Part shown: positions 9,912 through 19,639 of the stretch, one piece after another
Layout: each line of letters opens with the position of its first letter
How positions within the stretch are numbered: the first letter of the stretch is position 1
NCBI GenBank assembly: GCA_903909435.1
Contig: CAIVVT010000091.1
Span: 78,522-142,521 of the forward strand
Direction: 5' to 3'
Origin: an uncultured Acidobacteriia bacterium
GTDB lineage: Bacteria > Acidobacteriota > Terriglobia > Bryobacterales > Bryobacteraceae
Length of the DNA stretch: 64,000 nt
Notes under the pieces: generated by a model
What the model saw: only the letters and a program-made list of their open reading frames with translations
What the model was told of the DNA's origin: nothing
Databases searched by the model: none
Program-made: the position numbers and the translations under genes

Positions 9912-10190
9912 TGACGAAATTCCTGCCGGGAGAACTTGGATGAATACGCTGAAACGGTCTCGCACAGCGTATTGAGTTTACAAGAAAACCGGCGGGCCAA
10001 AATCCCGCACGCAGGCGGCCCGGTGGGGCGCAAGGCACGTAAAGCGGCCAAACGGCAGGCTGATCCAAGTGCCGGTGACACGCGGAATGAAAAAATAAAC
10101 CACCGCTTTGCAATGAGTTAGGCGCTCTTGCCGTCTTAAAGGCCTTGCGCTCGAGCTTAGGCTGGGACTCGCAGCGGGGACGTCCGCCGG

Positions 10191-13100
10191 ATGCCGCAGA
10201 ATCCGTCCCCAGCCCTGGAGCACAGCCCGCTTATGCCTGATGTCCTATACAAACTTCAACCCGACCGGACCATGTACCTGCGTGGCTTCGACCACCTGGG
10301 CGCGGGCGCGGCCCTGCACAACGCGCGTCCCGACGGGTTTGAAGTCACTGGTGTATTCCGCGACCCATCGGACTTCACTGTGCTCGTGCTGTGGGACGCC
10401 GACGACTACTTCAACCACCCGTCGCTGAAGTACCTGCCCGATACGAATTTCTCCGGTCTGACGCTGCAATTCGATGCGAGCTATCAGAACCTGATGCCGC
10501 TGAATTCGACGAAGTACGCCACCATCGACTGGCCGTATCTCGACGTTCAATTCAGCGACGGGACATCGAAGCAGGTGCGGCTCAACGACTATTCCCAAGT
10601 GATCGCCAATCCCGATGCCCCGGCCAGCGGGACGTTCGAGATCGTCGCCCCCGCGCTCCAGGCCTGGGACCGCCTGACGCTGTGGTACCTGAACATCAAC
10701 TTCGACTACACGGTCCCCGGTTCAGCCCAGGGCACGCTGCAGTTCTACATCGACGCTCCGCACAAGACCTACACAGTGACGATTGCAGAGCGCAGCTACA
10801 GCTACACGCTTGGAGACACGGACACGGCGGCGACGCTGGTCCGGCACCTGCTGGACGCGATCAACGCGGGCGGCGGCGACCCGGATATCGTGGCCTCCGC
10901 CGGGGGGAGCGCGGGCGAGGTGACCCTGACGGCGAGGACCGACCTGGGGCCGGCCGTGGCTGTCTCGGCCAGCGATAACGCCACACTGCATCTGTTTCCC
11001 GTCAAGGCGTCCACCGTGGCTCGCGAATTGGCCCGACAAATCAATGCGGCGGACTACGACGCGGTCCAGGCGCCGTTTGGCCTGCGGGCCGTGAGCGACG
11101 GCGCGAAGCTGACGATTACGACCACGCGCGGCGGTTTCGACGCCAACTTCGTGCGACTGCTGGCGGTGCACAAGACGGACACGCTGAAGACGTCGCAACA
11201 GGTTCTGCACCTGAGCGGCGGCGACTCAACCGCGACGCTGCGGGTGAACTACGACTTCGCGGCGAAACTGGGCGAGGCGCGAGCCCGGCAGATCCGCAAA
11301 ATGTGGCTGACTTTCGCGCCGCGGCTCGCCGATGCGCAGGCTTATACGAGTCAGGAGTGGCACGCCGCATTCACGAACTGGACCGTGACGGGAGCTGAGG
11401 CGGTGCGGCAACTCCAAGTGCCCGGGCCGTGCAGTTACTGGATCGGGGCGACCGACAGCGGGTGCCAATTCGAAGGTGCCTGGAGCCTGGTTGACGGCTT
11501 CTATCTGGGAGGGTTGGGAAGGGCCGGGCAGGTGGGCGCGAAGCTAAGTGTCCGATACAGCAGCGCCTACCCGCATGATCTTTGGCTGGCGACCGAATTG
11601 AATGCAACGGGTGGGACGGTGAATGCGGAGCTCGACGCGGGCGCTCGCACCTCTGCCGTCATTACAAGCGGTGGCGGAGGCGCCGTGACGGTGCGCAAAC
11701 TGCTTTTCGGCGGACTCGCGGCGGGCCAGCACACGCTGACGTTGACGGTCGCCAGCGGCACGCTGCTCTTCGACCATCTGATCGTCTGCGTGCCGGTCAC
11801 CGATATCCCCACGCTGCCCGCACAATCGGACCTGTCGGCGGCTCTCGACTACTCCACCGACCACACCTACAAGCTACCCCCGGCGCGTATTCTGTGGCTG
11901 TTTGACAAGCTGGGACTGCGCGGCCCGATCAACCAGTACATCGGTGTCTTCTGGTGGAACCAGCGCGTGTGCGTGGGCGGCCAGACGAAAACAGCTGGGG
12001 TACGTTTCGCGGGCTCGTTCGTCGAAGGCGACCAGATCTTTCTGAGTATTGGCGGGCAGGTGTGCGGCAAGACGGTGCTGGCGCCGGACACCGCGCAGAC
12101 AATGGCGCTGCACTTCGCGAACTCCATCAATGCGCTGTACGTCGGGGTGTGGGCCGAGTCTGATGACGATCAGATCCGGATCTACAATCGCTCCTCCGGC
12201 CAGGCCTATCGCTACACGCTTCGGGCGTGGGTGGCGGGCAAACCGGGTTCGACGGGAACCGCGGTCGAGGACGCTTCACTCGGCGCGGCGCTGGTCCAAT
12301 TGAGCGGTGATTTTGCGGTGGGCGACCAAATCGTGCTGACCGCGGGCAGCGTGCCTTACAGCGTCACGGTGGGGGCTGGCGCAACGCTCGCGACGGCTGC
12401 GCAAGCTCTGGCGATCACAATAAACGCGAACACCGCCGGCGTGCTTTCGGCTTCGGCTTCCGTGGATTCGGTAACCATCCAGAACGCGACGACGGACCCG
12501 TCGAAGAGTTATGCACTGGCGGTCAGAGTGAATGTCGCCGCAGGTTCGACGGGGGGCGCGACGGTCATCGGCTCGCTGCAGATTGGGACCCTCGGGGACT
12601 GGCAGGTGGACCCTGCGCAAGAGCCGCCGTTGAATGCGGGCGCGCGCGCCTGGCATGAAGACTTTTACCGCTGCTGCGCGAATGCGGGGTTGGAGTCGAC
12701 GACCGCGTGCTCGATGGAACTCGTGAACCCGCCAGACGGCTTCGCGGCGCAGTTCGCGGACGGGCAAGCGGTGGCGACCGACGTGGGTTTCGCCAGCCTG
12801 CATTCGACGCACTGTGCGTTCTCCGAGCCGATGCTGGACTACCAAACGCGCGTCTATACCTGGCTGGCGCAGGCGATGTCAAACGCCGGGCTGGCGCCGG
12901 TGTTGCAGTGCGGGGAGTTCACCTGGTGGTACTTCGTGCAGCCCCCGCCGACCGCGGAGTTCGCATTCTACGCCGCAGGCAATGGCCAGATCCACATCAT
13001 CACGGTGAACGGCGTCAGCTACGCGCACGTCGAGAACAATCCGCAGGGCGAGTCGAGCGCCGACGTCGCGAATGCGCTGGTGGCGGCAGTGAATGCAGGG

Positions 13101-13829
13101 CCTAACGCATACGTGGGGGCTGCGATCGGATCGTCGCCGTATTGTGTGCGATTGACGCCGTCGGCCGCCAGCCCTACGCCAATCCTGATCGTCTCGGACA
13201 ATGGCACCTCGAGCCTGCTTTACACCGGCGGAATGGGCTACTACGATGCCGGGACGAAACACGCCGCGGAAGCCTTGCTGAAACGGCCGCTGGCAGCCTT
13301 CATGACGCCCAGTGACGACCCCGCGCTCAACGCCTCAACCGACGCCACTTTTCTGCGCAACCGCTTACGCGACTATTGTGGATCGATCACTGCGGAGGTG
13401 AAGTCCGCGGTAGCTGGCACGCAGTTCGAGATTCTGTTCGCGGACGACGTGAACTACCCGGTGCCGGAGGGCATCCACAGTCTCGGCGGCAGACTGAATC
13501 GCTTCGTCAACCTGCCGCCGGAATGGTCCCGGCCCGGCGGATCAGGCTTCGACCGGTTCAAGCTGGAGGAATTGGACTTTGGCGCCTGGAACAAGGATCT
13601 GAACCTCGTCCGGCAGTGCCAGAAACTGCCTGCGGCGCTGGGTTGGCCGATGGATCGCGTCAGTTGCATAACGCCGGTATTCCGCCCTAGCTATGCCTGG
13701 AGGAATGAAGCCGACTCCGCGCGCGAACGAGGTTACCGGGCCGTCACGCTGTGGGCCTTCGATCACGTCAACCTATACGGCCTGGAGGTGGTGCCCCGGG
13801 GCGCCCGCCACAGCCAGTTCCTTGGTTAG
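10191..13829 (+). CDS. Large modular protein: five repeats of a phage-tail-like module plus a barrel-like core
   Basis: A 1212-residue protein with no signal peptide or membrane segment. Residues 1-180 form a beta-rich N-terminal domain (LYKLQPDRTMYLRGFD, YLPDTNFSGLTL). A 60-80 residue module occurs five times, at about 181-262, 271-328, 606-680, 701-780 and 925-1002. Each copy has a beta pair, a short helix ending in an A(I/V)NA-like motif (LLDAINAGG, LARQINAAD, FANSINALY, LAITINANT, LVAAVNAGP), then V-x-L/I-x strands. The intervening core has Trp-rich motifs (IGVFWWNQRV, GEFTWWYFV, VTLWAFDHVNLYGLEV) that suggest a TIM-barrel or glycoside-hydrolase-like fold with modules in its loops. The module recalls one in Mu-like tail-sheath proteins; that is inference. 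An alternative start lies at 10233. It is probably co-transcribed with the next gene. Confidence 0.75.
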   Translation: MPQNPSPALEHSPLMPDVLYKLQPDRTMYLRGFDHLGAGAALHNARPDGFEVTGVFRDPSDFTVLVLWDADDYFNHPSLKYLPDTNFSGLTLQFDASYQNLMPLNSTKYATIDWPYLDVQFSDGTSKQVRLNDYSQVIANPDAPASGTFEIVAPALQAWDRLTLWYLNINFDYTVPGSAQGTLQFYIDAPHKTYTVTIAERSYSYTLGDTDTAATLVRHLLDAINAGGGDPDIVASAGGSAGEVTLTARTDLGPAVAVSASDNATLHLFPVKASTVARELARQINAADYDAVQAPFGLRAVSDGAKLTITTTRGGFDANFVRLLAVHKTDTLKTSQQVLHLSGGDSTATLRVNYDFAAKLGEARARQIRKMWLTFAPRLADAQAYTSQEWHAAFTNWTVTGAEAVRQLQVPGPCSYWIGATDSGCQFEGAWSLVDGFYLGGLGRAGQVGAKLSVRYSSAYPHDLWLATELNATGGTVNAELDAGARTSAVITSGGGGAVTVRKLLFGGLAAGQHTLTLTVASGTLLFDHLIVCVPVTDIPTLPAQSDLSAALDYSTDHTYKLPPARILWLFDKLGLRGPINQYIGVFWWNQRVCVGGQTKTAGVRFAGSFVEGDQIFLSIGGQVCGKTVLAPDTAQTMALHFANSINALYVGVWAESDDDQIRIYNRSSGQAYRYTLRAWVAGKPGSTGTAVEDASLGAALVQLSGDFAVGDQIVLTAGSVPYSVTVGAGATLATAAQALAITINANTAGVLSASASVDSVTIQNATTDPSKSYALAVRVNVAAGSTGGATVIGSLQIGTLGDWQVDPAQEPPLNAGARAWHEDFYRCCANAGLESTTACSMELVNPPDGFAAQFADGQAVATDVGFASLHSTHCAFSEPMLDYQTRVYTWLAQAMSNAGLAPVLQCGEFTWWYFVQPPPTAEFAFYAAGNGQIHIITVNGVSYAHVENNPQGESSADVANALVAAVNAGPNAYVGAAIGSSPYCVRLTPSAASPTPILIVSDNGTSSLLYTGGMGYYDAGTKHAAEALLKRPLAAFMTPSDDPALNASTDATFLRNRLRDYCGSITAEVKSAVAGTQFEILFADDVNYPVPEGIHSLGGRLNRFVNLPPEWSRPGGSGFDRFKLEELDFGAWNKDLNLVRQCQKLPAALGWPMDRVSCITPVFRPSYAWRNEADSARERGYRAVTLWAFDHVNLYGLEVVPRGARHSQFLG

Positions 13830-13893
13830 TCGTAACAACGTATTCACGGCAGCGCAACGAGGCGATGATACCCTGGAAGTACAGTCCTGATTG

Positions 13894-14934
13894 ATGCTGC
13901 TTGAAACTATCTACAGCCGGTGGATGAACCACTGGGAAAAAAGCCTCTGCTTCCGATCGACGAATCGCGTGGTCCGGCCTTTCGAATGGGGCGATGAATG
14001 GTCCTCCGCGTGGCCGCTCTCGGGCGTCGGTTCGCGCAATGGACACGGAGCGCAGGAGTACCTGCTCCAACTCAGTGAGCAGGCCATCCAACACAGCGCG
14101 GAGTTCTACCAGCACACCACGCCGAGGGACTTCGTTCTGCGGGGAGACATGCTGCGTTTCTCGTCGCAGGTACGGAGCCCGTTCTCCGAGAACAACGTGG
14201 TCCACGGGCAGTGGTTCCGCGGTAAGAGCACCAAGAAGAGCGTGATCGTGCTACCGCATTGGAACGCGCCTGGCAATGCCCACAACGCGCTGGCTCGTCT
14301 GTTCCAAAAGTTCGGCCACTCGGCCATCCGCCTAAGCCTGCCATACCACGATTTCCGCATGCCCGCCGAACTCGAACGCGCCGACTACGCTGTCAGTTCC
14401 AACATCGGCCGCACGATCGACGCCACGCGTCAGGCGGTGCTCGACATCCGCTGCACGGCGGATTGGCTGGAGCAGCAGGGGGCGGAGGAAATCGCGATTG
14501 TCGGCACCTCCCTGGGCTCCTGCTATGCGTTCCTGGCCAGCGCGCACGATCCGCGCTTTCGCGTGAACGCGTTCAATCATTGCTCCACGTATTTCGCCGA
14601 CGTTGCCTGGCGCGGCCTGTCCACCATCCATGTTCGGCAGGGGCTGGAAGACGTCATCGACCTGCCCACCCTACGCAACCTGTGGATGTGCATCAGCCCT
14701 ACGGCATACTTCGACAAGTTCGCCCAGCATCCAAAGAAGTCGCTGTTTCTTTACACGAAGTACGACACGACCTTTCCGGCCGACCTGTCGCTGGAAACCA
14801 TGCGACTCGCGCGCGAGCACGGGCTCGACCACAAAGAAGTCGTGCTGCCGTGCGGGCACTACACGCTGGGCGAGACGCCCTTCAAGTACATCGACGGCTA
14901 CCACGTCGTGTCGTTCGTTTTGCGCAATCTGTAA
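13894..14934 (+). CDS. Alpha/beta hydrolase (ABHD18-like)
   Basis: A 346-residue cytoplasmic protein with the alpha/beta-hydrolase fold. The nucleophile elbow is GTSLGS (IAIVGTSLGSCYAFLASAH, near residue 205), preceded by the VIVLPHWNAPGNAHN strand-loop that forms the oxyanion side. The C-terminal HYTLGETPFKYIDGYHV holds the likely catalytic His, and YTKYDTTFPADL the acid. The overall pattern resembles the ABHD18 (DUF2048) family, whose substrates in bacteria are not established. It starts 64 bases after the large modular protein and is probably in the same transcript, suggesting a joint role. An upstream TTG at 13891 adds one residue. Confidence 0.83.
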   Translation: MLLETIYSRWMNHWEKSLCFRSTNRVVRPFEWGDEWSSAWPLSGVGSRNGHGAQEYLLQLSEQAIQHSAEFYQHTTPRDFVLRGDMLRFSSQVRSPFSENNVVHGQWFRGKSTKKSVIVLPHWNAPGNAHNALARLFQKFGHSAIRLSLPYHDFRMPAELERADYAVSSNIGRTIDATRQAVLDIRCTADWLEQQGAEEIAIVGTSLGSCYAFLASAHDPRFRVNAFNHCSTYFADVAWRGLSTIHVRQGLEDVIDLPTLRNLWMCISPTAYFDKFAQHPKKSLFLYTKYDTTFPADLSLETMRLAREHGLDHKEVVLPCGHYTLGETPFKYIDGYHVVSFVLRNL

Positions 14935-14968
14935 CTCGTGACCGCCAAGTTTCAGATTGGTGGCAGCA

Positions 14969-15391
14969 CTACTCTCCTGTTTCGGAGCGCAACCTGGCCG
15001 AGTGGACGGCTTTCGCCAGTTTCTGAGCGAGCGCGGTGGCAGTATCCCGGGGTTCACAGCTTATCTTGTGTGTGCGGATAGCGCGAGGCACGCTCGCCTC
15101 CCACAAACGCTTGCCGTCCCGGTCTGCGAGAAGCGCGTGAAAAACGCCCCCAGTTTCGGACCAACCGATGACCTTGCCGCTGAGTTCCGCGTCCGCCGTT
15201 TCGCGGGTCTCCGTCACCCGCAATCCAGTGCGCTCCAGTTCAGCCTTCAGCAAACTCCGGAAGCGGGCGTTGTCCAGACCGTCCACGACCGAGCCGATGT
15301 AGATGCTCTCAATCGGCCGCGATCGCTTCGCGGCAAACTGGGGAATTGACACGGTCGCTAGCAGCAGAGTTACGGCTACAAAACTTCTCAT
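14969..15391 (-). CDS. Small exported protein of unknown function
   Basis: A 140-residue protein with a signal peptide (MRSFVAVTLLLATVSIPQFA). The mature part has an alternating strand-helix pattern: a strand ending IYIGSVVDGLD, a helix FRSLLKAELERTG, a strand LRVTE, then ADAELSGKVIGW. This layout is shared with small periplasmic proteins related to the nucleotide-binding-like domain of CsgG/LpoB or DUF4136, where a short helix is followed by an A-D-A-x-L-x-G motif. No catalytic residues stand out. It lies between the alpha/beta hydrolase (converging) and the dehydratase gene (diverging), so neighbours say little about its role. Confidence 0.7.
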   Translation of the reverse strand: MRSFVAVTLLLATVSIPQFAAKRSRPIESIYIGSVVDGLDNARFRSLLKAELERTGLRVTETRETADAELSGKVIGWSETGGVFHALLADRDGKRLWEASVPRAIRTHKISCEPRDTATALAQKLAKAVHSARLRSETGE

Positions 15392-15546
15392 GATTCAAGC
15401 TATCTCCTCCTGAGTTTTCTGATCAAGCGATGCGATTGCCGCCGAAGTATGACCCCGGCGTCCCCACGTCCGGTTGATGCCTGCGGGTCTGAAATGGCAT
15501 AGACTCTACCCGGAACCCTTTGTCCGAGCGCAGGAGGCTCAGCAGC

Positions 15547-16938
15547 ATGTCCCGATCCGATGATTCCAACTCCGGCCTGTTCCCCCGTGCCGCCCTCACG
15601 CGGCGCTCCGCCTTCCGCAGAGCCGCTGCCACAGCGATGCTCGGGCCTTTGTTTAAGGCGACGGCGTGTTCGACCAACTCGCAGGCGCCGGTCAACAAGC
15701 TCTCGTCCCCGAGCACGCTCAAGATCACCGACATGCGCGCCTGCCGTGTCGCCACCAACTACGACTATCCGATCATCAAGCTCTACACAAACCAAGGCGT
15801 CTACGGACTGGGCGAAGTCCGCGATGCTGGCGTGGAGGGCATCGCGCTGATCCTCAAGGCGCATCTGGTCGGCCATAATCCGCTGGACATCGAGACCAAC
15901 CTGCAGCGCATCCGCCAGTTCGCCGGCCACGCCCGCATGGGAGGCGGATTCAGCGCGGTGGATATGGCGTTGCACGATATCGCCGGAAAGGTCTACGGCG
16001 TGCCGGCGTACCGATTGGTGGGATCGAAAGTCCGCGACAAGATCCGCATCTATGCCGACACGACCGATCACAAAGATCCGAAGATCTACGCTGAACGCAT
16101 GTTGAAGCGCAAGCAGATGGGGCTGACGTTCTTTAAGATGGACCTCCACACCAGCCTGGTTGCCGACCGGCCGGGCGCGGTGAACGAACGGGGCGTCGCC
16201 ACCGAGAAGGGCCTCGGTTACCTGTGCGAGTACATCCAGGCCATTCGCGACGTGATTGGCGCGGGCACGCCGCTCGCCGCGGACCACTTCGGCCCGCTCA
16301 ACGTGAAGGACGGCATCCGCTACGCGCGCGCTTTCGAGAAGTATCAGCTCGCCTGGGCCGAGGACCTGGTGACCTGGACCAACTGGCAGAGTCTCAAAGA
16401 GATCCGAAACAACACGACCACGCCCGTGCTCACCGGCGAGGACATCTTCGGCCTGAAGGACGGCTTCGACCGCCTGATCGACAACGCCGCAGTGGACGCC
16501 ATCCACCCCGACATCGAAACCTCGGGCGGGTTGCTCGAGACCAAGCGCATCGCCGATGCAGCCGCTACGGCGGGGGTGCAAGTTGCTATGCACCACGCGG
16601 GTTCGCCGGTTGGCGCATTCGCCGGCTATCACTGCGCGGCGACGTTTCAGAATTTGCTGGCCATGGAGAACCACGCACTGGACATGCCGTGGTGGCAGGA
16701 CATGGTAACCGGCGTTGCAAAGCCGATCATCGACGCGGGCTATGTCACAGTGCCCGAGTCTCCAGGGCTCGGCTTGGAACTGAACGACGATGTCGTGAAG
16801 GCGCACCTGCGCCGCCCGGGCTATTTCGAACCCACGCCCATGTTCGACGACTTCATCGTGTCGGGCTTCCGCACCGGCGGACCCTGGCCGCATTACGACG
16901 AGGAAGGCAAGTGGTGCGACTGTGTCACCTATGAATAG
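15547..16938 (+). CDS. Mandelate racemase/enolase superfamily dehydratase, Tat-exported
   Basis: The ATG at 15547 is preceded by AGGAGG with a nine-base spacer, so it is preferred over 15520. The 463-residue product starts with a twin-arginine-type leader (LTRRSAFRRAAATAMLG). The enolase-superfamily barrel shows a K-x-D motif (FFKMD, K197 and D199), metal ligands D246 (AADHF), E272 (WAEDL) and E298 (TGEDI), and a His pair at 349-350 (AMHHAG). This set is typical of sugar-acid dehydratases of the MR subgroup such as galactonate or mannonate dehydratases. The exact acid cannot be assigned. The cupin gene overlaps its stop codon, so the two are translationally coupled. Location outside the cytoplasm is inferred from the leader. 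Confidence 0.88.
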   Translation: MSRSDDSNSGLFPRAALTRRSAFRRAAATAMLGPLFKATACSTNSQAPVNKLSSPSTLKITDMRACRVATNYDYPIIKLYTNQGVYGLGEVRDAGVEGIALILKAHLVGHNPLDIETNLQRIRQFAGHARMGGGFSAVDMALHDIAGKVYGVPAYRLVGSKVRDKIRIYADTTDHKDPKIYAERMLKRKQMGLTFFKMDLHTSLVADRPGAVNERGVATEKGLGYLCEYIQAIRDVIGAGTPLAADHFGPLNVKDGIRYARAFEKYQLAWAEDLVTWTNWQSLKEIRNNTTTPVLTGEDIFGLKDGFDRLIDNAAVDAIHPDIETSGGLLETKRIADAAATAGVQVAMHHAGSPVGAFAGYHCAATFQNLLAMENHALDMPWWQDMVTGVAKPIIDAGYVTVPESPGLGLELNDDVVKAHLRRPGYFEPTPMFDDFIVSGFRTGGPWPHYDEEGKWCDCVTYE

Positions 16939-17791
16939 ACTCGCGCTTGAGCTGCTCATGGCAGTACCGCTATTCGCCGCCGATCCGACCTTTCTGCGAC
17001 GGCGGCTCGCCGATGTCCAGGCACAACCGGACGACCTGACCGTCAACGCGCGTCTGGCTTCGTACAAACCCCTTTTCGGCCCCGGCGACGCACAGGCGAA
17101 GCAGCTGAAAGGTTTCGTCCGCTACGGCGAGTTGACGGTGGAACCCGGCGGCGCCAGCGCGCTCGTCAGTCACCCAATGGAAGAGCAGATCTACTTCGTC
17201 CTGGAAGGAAGTGGAACCCTGATCTACGGCGAGCGCCAGGAGCCGTTGAAGAAGAACGATTTCATGTACCTTCCGCCCGACGTCAGGCACGGTGTGGCGA
17301 ACTCTTCCACGCACGCTCTCCGGCTCCTCGTCGTAGGCTGCAGTCTTGGGAACGAGCGCTTGGCCGGGCAATTGCCTTCACTCCAATTGGCGAATGTCGA
17401 AGACGTGTCATCGCAGCCGCTCGCCCACCATGGAGACACCGTGCAGTTCAAGCTATTGATGGGCACCACCGAAAGCAAACGCGACAAGCTGGCCGCGGCA
17501 CAGAAAATGGTCAGCCTGTTCATCATGGACTTCGCACCCGGCGGCACCAACATTCCGCACCACCACGACATGGAGGAGGAGATCTACTTCATCCTCCAGG
17601 GGCACGGGGATATGGTCGCGGGAGGCGGTGTTGACGGCAACGAGGGTCGATACCCGGCCCGCGCGGGTGACGCCTTTTTCATCCGTCTGAACGCCACGGT
17701 CGGCTTCTATAGCGGATCGCACGAAGGCGAGCCTCACGACATGGTGCTTGCCGTGCGCACGGCCTACCCGTTTTCTCCCGAACCGCGTTAG
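16931..17791 (+). CDS. Exported double-cupin protein
   Basis: The ATG at 16931 overlaps the last codons of the dehydratase gene and gives a short signal peptide (MNRLALELLMAVPLFAADP). The 286-residue product has two cupin barrels. The first, about residues 60-130, has HPMEEQIYFVLEGSGTL and LPPDVRHGV. The second, about residues 190-265, has IPHHHDMEEEIYFILQGHG, matching the metal-binding HxH-x(3-4)-E pattern of the fold. Bicupins of this type include oxalate decarboxylases, dioxygenases and sugar isomerases. Coupling to a sugar-acid dehydratase suggests a role with the same sugar acid or its product. The reaction is not predictable. Confidence 0.83.
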   Translation: MNRLALELLMAVPLFAADPTFLRRRLADVQAQPDDLTVNARLASYKPLFGPGDAQAKQLKGFVRYGELTVEPGGASALVSHPMEEQIYFVLEGSGTLIYGERQEPLKKNDFMYLPPDVRHGVANSSTHALRLLVVGCSLGNERLAGQLPSLQLANVEDVSSQPLAHHGDTVQFKLLMGTTESKRDKLAAAQKMVSLFIMDFAPGGTNIPHHHDMEEEIYFILQGHGDMVAGGGVDGNEGRYPARAGDAFFIRLNATVGFYSGSHEGEPHDMVLAVRTAYPFSPEPR

Positions 17792-17963
17792 CGCTGGGAC
17801 AAGCGGTGTGCGTAGACTCTCTTAACGGCGTGCCGATCTACCAAGACCTGACCACGGCCCTCAGGCTGGAGCGAGGTTCTTGTGAGATCCGGAGCCCGCA
17901 GTTCCCGCTGATTCAGAAGTGAGCAGCTTCGGGCTGAACGAGCCGATCCTGCGAACAGCCGCT

Positions 17964-19580
17964 CTACTGGACCCTGCGGTACCAGGGCAGCCGCTCGAGC
18001 GGTACCGCGACCTCGACGGTCTTAGGACCCACAACCGTGGACTCGTCGTCGCCCTTCCATGTCCCCTTTGGAAATACGATTCTCCGCGAGTGTGCATTCT
18101 TCGTGAGTACGGGAGCGACCAGGACATCTGAGCCGAGCAGGAATTCGTCCTCGATCCGCTCGTATCCGGTGCCAGGGTAGGCGTAGGCGAGCGGCCGCAC
18201 GATTGGCTCACCCGAGTGGGCGGACACCTCGGCCAGACGCAGGATTTCCGGTCCGAATTGCGCGTGCAGCAGGGCCATACGTTTGGCAATCGCCGCATGG
18301 CGTTCGTCAAGCACGCGCCAGGGCGCCACGGAGAACTGCATCATCGGCATCAACGCACTGACCTGTGCGGAGCGGACGACCAGTTCCTGGTCAACCGTTG
18401 CATGATTCAGAAACGAATCGAACTCGCCTCCGCCAATCATGTCGGGACACGTGAACGCGTAGCCCATCAGGCCCTGCGCCAGGATGCCCGGAATCAGTTG
18501 CTGCAGGTCTTCCCAACTGTGGCGTTTGTCGCGCAGGCGCTGCGCCAGCGGGAGTCCGGCCATTTTCCAGGTAGCGCGAAACTCATTCAGCGGATATCGC
18601 AGCCCAACTCCTGCCCAGAGCGACGTGTGATCGTTGGACAATTCGGATTTGAAAGACGCAATCCTGCCGGTGTAGAAACTAGCGTCACCCGCGTCGAACT
18701 TGTAGCCGTCCACCCCATAGGTCTCGGAGAGGTGCCTGAGCCGGCCATCGAACCACTCCTCGCTTTTCGGATTGCTGAGGTCGAGCACGGCACTCGCGCC
18801 ATTCCACCAGCGGATGAGTGCGGGCTCCTGAGCAGTCCCGGTCGACTCGCGCAGCAGCAGTCCGCGTTTGGACAGGTCACGATAGACCGCCGAATCCGGG
18901 CTTACGAACGGCACCACCCATAGCATCACTTTGAACCCCAACTGATGCAGTCGCGCCATCATGGCTGTGGGATCCTTGAAGCGGCGCGCGGAGAATTCCC
19001 AGGTGCCGTAATCCTCCTGCCAGTTGTCGTCGATCATCAACACTCCTGGCGGGTAGCCCTGATCGACGATGGCCTGCGCATACTTCAACACGTCGGCTTC
19101 GTTCTGGTCGTACATCAACTCGATCCACGTATTGTATTGCGGATGCGTGAACATGAGCGGATCGGGGTGCTTCCCGTTAGCGGGGAAGTACTTCTTGCTG
19201 ACGAAAGCAAAGGCTTCCCTGAGCGTGCGGCCCTGCCGGCCGGTCGCGACGGGTCCGTACTTCGATGTGACGGTCAGTGCGCCGCCGCCAAACTTGTACG
19301 CGAATGGCTGCTCGCTCCAGACGTAACGCCCATGGCTCGAGATCAGCAGCGGCTGGGCCTGATTCGTGCCATCGTTTCCATCCAAGTCGCGAGAGAAGTT
19401 GCCCGCCCCATAGGGCATCTGCGGGCCGTCCACGCTCATTCCGCCCCACCAGTATTCGCCGGGCTCAAGCTTGAGTTCGACGCTCTTGGACGTCGAAGGC
19501 GAGGTGACGGGAGCTCCGCTTGCGAGTTGCGTCGCCGCGATAAACAGCGGCAGCAGGCAGAGAGTTGGCCGGCAAATCAT
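17964..19580 (-). CDS. Glycoside hydrolase family 31 (alpha-glucosidase/alpha-xylosidase type), exported
   Basis: A 538-residue protein with a signal peptide (MICRPTLCLLPLFIAATQLASG) and an AAGGA ribosome-binding site six bases before the ATG. The central barrel carries GVLMIDDNWQEDYGTWEF and VMLWVVPFVSPDS. It also has the GH31 nucleophile motif YKFDAGDASFY with D296 as the likely nucleophile; D299 or a later Asp may be the acid/base. GH31 enzymes release alpha-linked glucose or xylose from oligosaccharide ends. It lacks the usual long N-terminal beta-domain of larger members. It lies 59 bases downstream of the GH39 gene on the same strand, consistent with a xyloglucan- or xylan-type locus. 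Confidence 0.9.
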   Translation of the reverse strand: MICRPTLCLLPLFIAATQLASGAPVTSPSTSKSVELKLEPGEYWWGGMSVDGPQMPYGAGNFSRDLDGNDGTNQAQPLLISSHGRYVWSEQPFAYKFGGGALTVTSKYGPVATGRQGRTLREAFAFVSKKYFPANGKHPDPLMFTHPQYNTWIELMYDQNEADVLKYAQAIVDQGYPPGVLMIDDNWQEDYGTWEFSARRFKDPTAMMARLHQLGFKVMLWVVPFVSPDSAVYRDLSKRGLLLRESTGTAQEPALIRWWNGASAVLDLSNPKSEEWFDGRLRHLSETYGVDGYKFDAGDASFYTGRIASFKSELSNDHTSLWAGVGLRYPLNEFRATWKMAGLPLAQRLRDKRHSWEDLQQLIPGILAQGLMGYAFTCPDMIGGGEFDSFLNHATVDQELVVRSAQVSALMPMMQFSVAPWRVLDERHAAIAKRMALLHAQFGPEILRLAEVSAHSGEPIVRPLAYAYPGTGYERIEDEFLLGSDVLVAPVLTKNAHSRRIVFPKGTWKGDDESTVVGPKTVEVAVPLERLPWYRRVQ

Positions 19581-19639
19581 ACTGATCCTTCTTTCACGCT
19601 TTCACTTCCGGTGGAACAGGTTGACACGGTTCAAACCGA

